NCBI RefSeq assembly: GCF_000740775.1
Contig: NZ_JFGS01000017.1
Coordinates: 1-64,000, forward strand
Length of the DNA: 64,000 bases
Origin: Haematobacter missouriensis
GTDB taxonomy: Bacteria; Pseudomonadota; Alphaproteobacteria; Rhodobacterales; Rhodobacteraceae
Reading direction: 5' to 3'
Below, piece by piece: positions 57,674-64,000 of this stretch. Under the pieces are notes generated by a model, which had not been told where the DNA came from, did not search any database, and was given only the letters and a program-made list of their open reading frames with translations. A program made the translations under genes and the position numbers. Within the stretch, counting starts at the first letter, position 1, and the number at the start of each line of letters is the position of its first letter.

Positions 57674-59919
57674 CAGTGCGCTCCTCCCCAGAGCGTCATC
57701 CAAGTGACAAGCAGGGCAATACCCACCACCATGGCGAAAGCGTAGTGGAACAGGTAACCCGACTGCAGCCGTCCCGCGAGCCGTGCAAAGAACGGAATGA
57801 TCCCGGTGGCCAACCCATTGATCCCGCCGTCGATCGTCGCACCGTCACCGTTTTTCCACAGGAACCGTCCGACCGCCTGCGCCGGGCGGACAAAGATGAA
57901 CGTATAGATCTCGTCGAAGTACCACTTGTTCAGCAGGAACTTGTAGAGCGGGCGATTGGTGGCGGCGACACGCGCCGGAAGGCTCGGATCGCGAATGTAC
58001 ATGATATAAGCCAGCCCCAGCCCCAGAAGCATCGCGACGAACGGTGATACCTTGACCCAGACCGGGGCATGGTGGGCATTTTCCATCACGTGATTGTCGG
58101 CATGCATGAAGATCGCACCGAGCTTCTCAGGACTTGCTCCATGCTCCGCCGTTGCCGGTGCGCCTTCCGCCGAAGCGGCATGGTCTGCCGCTGCAGCCTC
58201 ATTAGCGGCCGTTCCAACAGGAGCTTCCGCGGGCGCCGCCCCATGGGAGATTGCTGCGACTTCCTCGTGCTCCGCCGGAATGGAAAAGAAATGCTCCACC
58301 GCGTGATGATCGCCGAAGAAGGGCTTTTGCCAGATCATCCCTGCAAAGACCGCGCCGAAAGCCAGAACGATCATCGGGACCAGCATGACCCTCGGGCTTT
58401 CATGCGCATGATCATAGGCGGAACCGTGATGCCCGTGGCCATGATCGTGGCCATGATCGCTGTCGTTATGGCTGGAATGCTGATCCACGCCGTGGCCGGC
58501 GTGACCGTCCGGTTCCTCCGTGTCATGCTCGACGACATGTGCATCGCGCGGCTTGCCGAAGAAGGTGAGGAACATCAGCCGCCATGAATAGAAGGATGTC
58601 ATGAAGGCGGCGATGACCAGCATCCAGAAAGCATATTGCGATGCTCCCGTGCCCCCGGCCCAAGCGCTTTCAATGATCGCGTCCTTCGAGAGGAATCCGG
58701 CGAAACCAATATGAGTAAGCGGAATGCCCACGCCGGTGATCGCCAATGTGCCGATCATCATCATCCAGTAGGTGACAGGCAATTTCTTGCGCAATCCACC
58801 GTAATTCCGCAGGTCCTGCTCATGATGCATCGCATGGATGACCGAACCCGCACCGAGGAAAAGCATTGCCTTGAAGAAGGCGTGCGTGAGCAGATGGAAC
58901 ATCGCCGCCGAATAGACGCCCACGCCCGCGGCCACGAACATGTAGCCGAGCTGCGAACAGGTCGAATAAGCGATGACGCGCTTGATGTCGTTTTGCACGA
59001 GGCCGACCGTCGCCGCGAAAAACGCGGTGGACGCACCGATGATGACGATGAAGGTCTTGGTTTCTGGTGCAAATTCGATCACCGGCGACATGCGGCAGAC
59101 CAGGAACACCCCTGCCGTCACCATCGTCGCGGCGTGAATCAGGGCTGAGACCGGCGTGGGGCCTTCCATGGCGTCCGGGAGCCAGGTGTGCAGGAAAAGC
59201 TGCGCCGATTTTCCCATGGCCCCGATGAACAGCAGAAATGCCACGAGATTGGCAGCGTTCCAGTCGCGCCACAGGAAGCTGATCTCCGTCGTGGCGAGCG
59301 AGGGCGCTGCCGCGAAGATGTCGTCGAAGCGGATCGAATCCGCAAGAAAGTAGAGCGCCGCGATACCGAGGATGAAGCCGAAGTCACCCACCCGGTTGAC
59401 GATGAACGCCTTCATCGCCGCCGCGCCCGCCGACTGCTTCTTGTAGTAGAAGCCGATCAGCAGGTAGGAGGCGACGCCGACGCCTTCCCACCCGAAGAAC
59501 ATCTGGAGCAGGTTGTCCGACGTCACCAGCATGAGCATGGTGAAGGTAAAGAACGACAGGTAGGCGAAGAACCGCGCCCGATAGGGCGTGTCGCCGAAGT
59601 TGTCGTCATGGGCCATATAGCCGAAGCTGTAGAGATGAACGAGTGCGGAGACCGTATTGACCACGATCAGCATGATCGTCGTCAACCGGTCGATCCGTAG
59701 CGACCAGTCTGCATAGAGCGTGCCGGACTCGAGCCAGGTCATCAGCGGGACGCGATACGCCTCGCCCCCATATGTCAGGAACAGCACCCAAGACAGGATC
59801 GCTGCGAGGAAAACCAACCCTGTCGTGAGGAACTGCGCCCCGCGCTCCGAGATGATCCTCCAGCCGAAGCCGCCGATAATCGCCGCCAGAAGCGGGCCGA
59901 AGACGATGATCTTTTCCAT
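57673..59919 (-). CDS. nuoL: NADH-quinone oxidoreductase subunit L, with inserts
   Basis: A 748-residue NuoL, longer than the usual 600-650. The core '[20 protein letters not shown]', '[34 protein letters not shown]' and '[15 protein letters not shown]' is normal. Two extra regions lie in the C-terminal third: a His-rich loop (about 58396-58510, [12 protein letters not shown]) and an Ala/Glu-rich stretch (about 58120-58260). The long lateral helix follows. Overlaps nuoM start. Confidence 0.96.
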   Translation of the reverse strand: MEKIIVFGPLLAAIIGGFGWRIISERGAQFLTTGLVFLAAILSWVLFLTYGGEAYRVPLMTWLESGTLYADWSLRIDRLTTIMLIVVNTVSALVHLYSFGYMAHDDNFGDTPYRARFFAYLSFFTFTMLMLVTSDNLLQMFFGWEGVGVASYLLIGFYYKKQSAGAAAMKAFIVNRVGDFGFILGIAALYFLADSIRFDDIFAAAPSLATTEISFLWRDWNAANLVAFLLFIGAMGKSAQLFLHTWLPDAMEGPTPVSALIHAATMVTAGVFLVCRMSPVIEFAPETKTFIVIIGASTAFFAATVGLVQNDIKRVIAYSTCSQLGYMFVAAGVGVYSAAMFHLLTHAFFKAMLFLGAGSVIHAMHHEQDLRNYGGLRKKLPVTYWMMMIGTLAITGVGIPLTHIGFAGFLSKDAIIESAWAGGTGASQYAFWMLVIAAFMTSFYSWRLMFLTFFGKPRDAHVVEHDTEEPDGHAGHGVDQHSSHNDSDHGHDHGHGHHGSAYDHAHESPRVMLVPMIVLAFGAVFAGMIWQKPFFGDHHAVEHFFSIPAEHEEVAAISHGAAPAEAPVGTAANEAAAADHAASAEGAPATAEHGASPEKLGAIFMHADNHVMENAHHAPVWVKVSPFVAMLLGLGLAYIMYIRDPSLPARVAATNRPLYKFLLNKWYFDEIYTFIFVRPAQAVGRFLWKNGDGATIDGGINGLATGIIPFFARLAGRLQSGYLFHYAFAMVVGIALLVTWMTLWGGAH

Positions 59920-59922
59920 GCC

Positions 59923-60228
59923 TCAGCCCTTCATCACGTTGACGTCTTCGACGTCGATGGTGCCGCGGTTCCGGAAGAAGCAGACCAGGATCGCCAGACC
60001 GATCGCCGCTTCGGCCGCCGCGACCGTCAGCACGAAAAGGGTGAAGACCTGCCCGACGAGGTCGCCGAGGAAGGCCGAGAAGGTCACCAGATTGATGTTC
60101 ACAGACAGCAGGATCAGCTCGATCGACATCAGGATGACGATCACGTTCTTCCGGTTGAGGAAGATCCCGAAGATCCCGATGACGAACAGCGCCGCGGCCA
60201 CCGTCAGATAATGTGTGAGTCCGATCAT
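59923..60228 (-). CDS. nuoK: NADH-quinone oxidoreductase subunit K
   Basis: A 101-residue, three-helix subunit starting [20 protein letters not shown]. '[24 protein letters not shown]' with the conserved Glu and '[20 protein letters not shown]' are diagnostic of NuoK. It forms part of the membrane proton channel of complex I. Confidence 0.96.
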   Translation of the reverse strand: MIGLTHYLTVAAALFVIGIFGIFLNRKNVIVILMSIELILLSVNINLVTFSAFLGDLVGQVFTLFVLTVAAAEAAIGLAILVCFFRNRGTIDVEDVNVMKG

Positions 60229-60305
60229 CGTCCTCGTCCCTCGCTTCCGGCGCTTCCGCACCGGCCTTCACCGGCGGTCGGGCCGCCCTTGTTTCGTCGG
60301 GGTGG

Positions 60306-60920
60306 TCAGAGTCCCTGCCCCGGCTTGATGTCCTTGAGCTCGATCGCCGTCGCCGGATCGCGCATCATCTGCTTGATCACATCCTGCCGCTTCACATTCG
60401 TCCGGTGCCGCAGCGTGAGCACGATTGCCCCGATCATCGCGACCAGCAGCACAAGCGCGGAGGCCATGAAGAGGTAAACGTAGCGGTCATAAATCAGGTG
60501 ACCGAGTGCGGCGGTGTTGTGCATGACCTCCGGTGCAGGGGCCGGCGCCATCCGTGCAGCCTCCGCCGTCGGCGCCATCGTCCAACTTCCGAACGCGATG
60601 GCGAGTTGCATGATGATGACAAGGCCTATCAGCAGGCCGAGCGGCATGTACCGCACCATCTCGCTCTTCAATTCCTCGAAATCGACGTCGAGCATCATCA
60701 CGACGAAAAGGAAGAGCACAGCAACCGCGCCGACATAGACGATGAGCAGCAGCATCGCCACAAACTCCGCCCCGAGCAGGACGAACAGCCCCGCCGCCGC
60801 GAAGAAAGCCAGGATGAGCCAGAGAACGGAATGCACGGGGTTCCGTGCCGTCACGACCATGAGACCGGCCAACACCGTGGTGATGGCAAAGAGATAGAAG
60901 GCAAAGGTTAGCATCGTCAT
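60306..60920 (-). CDS. nuoJ: NADH-quinone oxidoreductase subunit J
   Basis: A 204-residue membrane subunit with five helices; '[59 protein letters not shown]' is the NuoJ core. Its start overlaps the end of the carboxymuconolactone-decarboxylase-like gene. Confidence 0.95.
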   Translation of the reverse strand: MTMLTFAFYLFAITTVLAGLMVVTARNPVHSVLWLILAFFAAAGLFVLLGAEFVAMLLLIVYVGAVAVLFLFVVMMLDVDFEELKSEMVRYMPLGLLIGLVIIMQLAIAFGSWTMAPTAEAARMAPAPAPEVMHNTAALGHLIYDRYVYLFMASALVLLVAMIGAIVLTLRHRTNVKRQDVIKQMMRDPATAIELKDIKPGQGL

Positions 60921-61324
60921 TCTTCTGTTCCCTTGGCCCCGAAGACGCTCTGCGCGATCTCCAGCGCCCGGTTCATCGACGGCAGCCCGCCGAACATGCC
61001 CATCTGGTAGATCACTTCCGCGATCTCCCGCTTGGTCGCGCCCGCTTCCAGCGCGTGGCGGATGGTGAGCTTCAACTGCGGCTCCGCCTGCGCGCCGAGC
61101 ATGGTGAGCGCGGCGATGATCACGAGCAGCCGGGTCTTGCTGTCCAGCCCCTCGCGGTTGAATGTCCTGCCGAAGGCCATCTCCATGAAGTTCTTGGACA
61201 TGGTCGGCATCAGCTCGTCGAAGCCCGGCATGCGGAAATCTTCGAGTGCCGGATTGAGCGAGCGCGCCATCTCCTGGCTGCTTTCCAGCATCGCCTTGAA
61301 CATGCGGGAGAAGTCGTCGCTCAT
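60917..61324 (-). CDS. Carboxymuconolactone-decarboxylase-like protein inside nuo operon
   Basis: A 135-residue AhpD/CMD-like protein starting [20 protein letters not shown]. '[67 protein letters not shown]' is the CMD core; the CxxC of AhpD is absent, so it is not an obvious peroxidase. It is coupled to nuoI and nuoJ by short gaps and overlaps. Role in complex I is unknown; an accessory or assembly function is possible. Confidence 0.88.
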   Translation of the reverse strand: MSDDFSRMFKAMLESSQEMARSLNPALEDFRMPGFDELMPTMSKNFMEMAFGRTFNREGLDSKTRLLVIIAALTMLGAQAEPQLKLTIRHALEAGATKREIAEVIYQMGMFGGLPSMNRALEIAQSVFGAKGTEE

Positions 61325-61331
61325 GTCTGCC

Positions 61332-61826
61332 TCACCGATATGGAGCGTCAAGCTCGAGATTGCGGGCGATTTCGGCTTCCCAGCGGGCCCCGTTGTCGAG
61401 AAGCTTGGCTTTGTCGTAGAACAGCTCTTCGCGCGTCTCGGTGGAAAACTCGAAGTTGGGGCCTTCCACGATCGCGTCCACCGGACAGGCCTCCTGACAG
61501 AAGCCGCAGTAGATGCACTTGGTCATGTCGATGTCATAGCGCGTGGTCCGACGGGAGCCGTCCTCCCGCGGTTCTGCATCGATGGTGATGGCCTGTGCCG
61601 GGCAGATCGCTTCGCACAGTTTGCAGGCGATGCAGCGTTCCTCACCGTTCGGGTAACGCCGCAGGGCATGTTCACCGCGGAAGCGGGGAGACAGCGGGCC
61701 CTTTTCGAACGGATAGTTCACCGTCTCCTTGGGCGCGAAGAAGTACTTCAGACCCAAACCGAAGCCCTTGATGAAATCGGTCATCAAGAAATACTTCGCT
61801 GCGCGCGCATAGTTTATGGTGGCCAT
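61332..61826 (-). CDS. nuoI: NADH-quinone oxidoreductase subunit I
   Basis: A 164-residue ferredoxin-like subunit. Two [4Fe-4S] motifs are seen: '[16 protein letters not shown]' and '[16 protein letters not shown]'. They pass electrons to the quinone-site cluster. '[16 protein letters not shown]' is the standard lead-in. Confidence 0.97.
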   Translation of the reverse strand: MATINYARAAKYFLMTDFIKGFGLGLKYFFAPKETVNYPFEKGPLSPRFRGEHALRRYPNGEERCIACKLCEAICPAQAITIDAEPREDGSRRTTRYDIDMTKCIYCGFCQEACPVDAIVEGPNFEFSTETREELFYDKAKLLDNGARWEAEIARNLELDAPYR

Positions 61827-61875
61827 CAGTGCGCCCTTTCCTTCGGCGTCTGTTTCGTCGGCTGCCTTTTCATCT

Positions 61876-62913
61876 TCAGCCCCCCATCGACCAGCGGGCC
61901 CAGAAGTGACCGAGCACTTCGTAGCGCGCGAGGAACGCGATGAGCACGACCCAGATCAGCGACAACGGAAGGAATACCTTCCAGCCGATCCGCATGAGCT
62001 GGTCGTAGCGGTAACGCGGCACGATCGCCTTCACCATCGCGATGAGGAAGAAGAAGAAACACATCTTCAGGAACATCCAGATCGCGCCGTCGGGCAGGCC
62101 CGGAATGGGCGAGAGCCAGCCGCCGAAGAACAGGATGGAGATGAGTGCGCACATCAGCCAGATGGCGATGTACTCCGACGCCATGAAGAGCAGATAAGGC
62201 GTGGATGAATATTCGACCATGAATCCCGCCACCAGTTCGGATTCCGCTTCAGGCAGATCGAAGGGCGGGCGGTTCGTCTCCGCCAGGGCGGAGATGAAGA
62301 ACAGCACGACCATGGGCAGGTGCGGCAGCCAATACCAGTTGAACAGCCCGGCCGAGCCGCTCTGAGCATGTACGATGGCGGAGAGGTTCAGCGAGCCGGT
62401 GGAGATCACCACGCCGATGATGATGAGCCCCAGCGACACCTCATAGGAGATCATCTGCGCCGCGGACCGGAGCGAACCGAGGAAGGGATATTTGGAGTTC
62501 GATGCCCATCCGCCCATGATCACGCCATAAACCTCAAGCGAGGAGATGGCGAACAGGAACAGGATGGCGACGTTGATGTTGGCGAGCACCCAGCCATCCG
62601 CGAACGGGATCACCGCGAAGCCGAGGATCGCCAGGACGAAGGACAAAAGCGGGGCGAGGAAGAAGACGAATTTATCGGCCCCCGCGGGAACCACGATCTC
62701 TTTCAGGACATATTTGAGAGCGTCGGCGAAGGTCTGGAACAGGCCCCATGGACCGACGACGTTCGGCCCGCGGCGCATCTGGACCGCTGCCCAGATCTTC
62801 CGGTCACCATAGACCAGATAGATCAACGACAGCATCACAAAGGCGACGACCAGAAGGGACTGACCGACGATGAGGACGATGGTCCCTGCGGTGGTGGAGA
62901 AGAAGTCAGCCAT
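61876..62913 (-). CDS. nuoH: NADH-quinone oxidoreductase subunit H
   Basis: A 345-residue membrane subunit with eight helices. '[42 protein letters not shown]' and '[26 protein letters not shown]' are the quinone-site signatures of NuoH. It links the peripheral arm to the membrane arm. Confidence 0.97.
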   Translation of the reverse strand: MADFFSTTAGTIVLIVGQSLLVVAFVMLSLIYLVYGDRKIWAAVQMRRGPNVVGPWGLFQTFADALKYVLKEIVVPAGADKFVFFLAPLLSFVLAILGFAVIPFADGWVLANINVAILFLFAISSLEVYGVIMGGWASNSKYPFLGSLRSAAQMISYEVSLGLIIIGVVISTGSLNLSAIVHAQSGSAGLFNWYWLPHLPMVVLFFISALAETNRPPFDLPEAESELVAGFMVEYSSTPYLLFMASEYIAIWLMCALISILFFGGWLSPIPGLPDGAIWMFLKMCFFFFLIAMVKAIVPRYRYDQLMRIGWKVFLPLSLIWVVLIAFLARYEVLGHFWARWSMGG

Positions 62914-62925
62914 CTTGCCTCACGT

Positions 62926-63060
62926 TCATTGACCGTCGGTCATCGCTGGGTCGGCCGGGGAGAGAGACTCGCTCCCTCCGGTCACGCTGCTGTTAACAGC
63001 ATCCGGCCTGCAGATGCCAGCCCGGATACGATAGTTGCCGGTGGGGTCGAACCGGATCAC
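62926..63060 (-). CDS. Small ORF between nuoG and nuoH
   Basis: A 44-residue frame with a GTG start seven bases after the nuoG stop, preceded by a GGAG box about ten bases upstream. It begins VIRFDPTGNYRIRAGICRPD and is hydrophilic with no membrane segment. It ends 13 bases before the nuoH start. Tight packing in the operon supports coding; I do not recognise a family. Confidence 0.5.
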   Translation of the reverse strand: MIRFDPTGNYRIRAGICRPDAVNSSVTGGSESLSPADPAMTDGQ

Positions 63061-63066
63061 GGTGCT

Positions 63067-64000
63067 TTACTCCGCCGCCATAGCCGGCGAGCGACGGGCG
63101 GCGGCGAGAGCGGAAAGCTCTGCCATCAACTGCGACGCCCTGGCGATGGGGTTGGTCAGGTAGAAGTCTTTGATCACCGGGCGGAAGTCGGCATCTGCCG
63201 GCGCACTGGGGTCGAGCGGGGTCCAAGCGTTTTCGGCCACCTCGTCGATGCGTGCAAGATGCGGCACCTCCGCCACCAGCTTCCGGCGCAGCGCAGCCAG
63301 AGAGTCATAGGGGAGCGTCGCGCCGAGTTCGGCCGAAAGCGCCCGCAGGATCGCCCAGTTCTCCTTCGCCTCACCCGGCGGAAAACCAGCGCGGAGCGCG
63401 AGTTGCGGACGGCCTTCGGTATTGACGAACAGACCGGCTTCCTCGGTATACGCGGCACCCGGCAGGATGATATCCGCCCTGTGCGCACCACGGTCTCCGT
63501 GATGGCCCTGATAGATGACGAACGGCCCGGGTGCGATCTCCATTTCATCGGCGCCGAGGCTGTAGATCACCTCCGCCCCGTTTAGCGCGGCATCCATCCC
63601 GCCCTCGGTCACCGCGCCGACATCCATGGCGCCCACGCGGCTCGCCGCGGTGTGCAGTACAAGGAAGCCGGAGCCGCTGTTTTCAGCCAGCCGCATCGCC
63701 TGCGAAAGCACCGCCGCGCCATCCGCCTCCGTCAATGCTCCCTGCCCGATGACGACGACGCTGGGCTTCGCCTTTGTCTCGTCGGAGATGTCCTTGCCCG
63801 CAAGCTCCCGCAGCGCGGCGCGCCCCGCTCCGACATGGTCATAGCTGTAGGTGAGGTCGGCGGCGGACCCGATCAGTCCGACCTTCGCACCGTTGATCCA
63901 CGCCTTGCGGATACGGGCGTTGAGTACTGGAGATTCGTTGCGCGGATCGGTGCCGATGAGCTGGATCAGCGCCGCATTTTCCAGATCCTCGATCCGCGCA
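63067..64000 (-). CDS. nuoG: NADH-quinone oxidoreductase subunit G (C-terminal part)
   Basis: The frame is open from the window edge to a TAA at 63067 and holds the C-terminal part of NuoG. '[34 protein letters not shown]', '[22 protein letters not shown]' and '[29 protein letters not shown]' match the molybdopterin-like domain of complex I subunit G. The N-terminal iron-sulfur part is beyond base 64000. Confidence 0.95.
   Translation of the reverse strand, partial: ARIEDLENAALIQLIGTDPRNESPVLNARIRKAWINGAKVGLIGSAADLTYSYDHVGAGRAALRELAGKDISDETKAKPSVVVIGQGALTEADGAAVLSQAMRLAENSGSGFLVLHTAASRVGAMDVGAVTEGGMDAALNGAEVIYSLGADEMEIAPGPFVIYQGHHGDRGAHRADIILPGAAYTEEAGLFVNTEGRPQLALRAGFPPGEAKENWAILRALSAELGATLPYDSLAALRRKLVAEVPHLARIDEVAENAWTPLDPSAPADADFRPVIKDFYLTNPIARASQLMAELSALAAARRSPAMAAE

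Overview
The window is alphaproteobacterial, most likely from the order Rhodobacterales. GC content is high. The chromosomal part carries gcrA, a CASDH/CASDC polyamine gene pair, an excalibur-domain lipoprotein, and a nuo operon with a carboxymuconolactone-decarboxylase-like gene between nuoI and nuoJ, followed by birA, coaX and an RNase J gene. Species cannot be named from the sequence alone.

Bases 1 to about 32,340 are a tailed, HK97-type (siphovirus-like) prophage. Its integrase points into a tRNA-Val(GAC) gene on the opposite strand at 32340-32414, the probable attachment site. The left end of the prophage lies outside the window. Leftward (minus-strand) transcription starts at a small HTH gene (21019). 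It runs through an early operon of small genes: HTH and GcrA-like proteins, two DNA adenine methylases, a GapR-like DUF2312 protein, a RusA resolvase and a DUF1376 protein. That operon ends at a 199-residue gene lying just before a promoter plus terminator laid out like the lambda Q / pR' / tR' module. The late genes follow: HNH endonuclease, terminase small and large subunits, a fused prohead protease and major capsid protein, portal, connectors, tail tube, a frameshifted tail-assembly chaperone pair, tape measure and distal tail genes. Two plus-strand genes sit inside this minus-strand block as likely morons. The large terminase is broken by a one-base shift inside its nuclease domain, so the prophage may be packaging-defective, or the base call may be wrong.

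Rightward from the switch lie a repressor-like gene, a HigBA-type toxin-antitoxin pair and an oppositely oriented RelA/SpoT-domain gene. An operator-controlled early-right promoter follows, then a recombination and accessory operon: a DUF6745-type protein with a long tetrapeptide repeat and a small partner, an ERF annealing protein, SSB, a Ref-like nuclease, Lar-type zinc ribbons, excisionase and integrase. Matching 14-bp palindromes (GGGAC[A/T]TTTGTCCC) at the switch and at the early-right promoter suggest that one repressor controls both.

Bases 32,554 to 64,000 are ordinary chromosome: N-formylglutamate amidohydrolase, DNA polymerase IV, an SPFH/NfeD pair, GNAT and Nudix enzymes, MeaB GTPase, HrpB helicase, argD-GNAT-argF, gcrA, the carboxy(nor)spermidine pair, a fosmidomycin-resistance-type MFS exporter with a divergent AraC regulator, then on the minus strand nuoG-H-I-(CMD)-J-K-L-M-N, birA, coaX and the RNase J gene. 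nuoG runs off the right edge.
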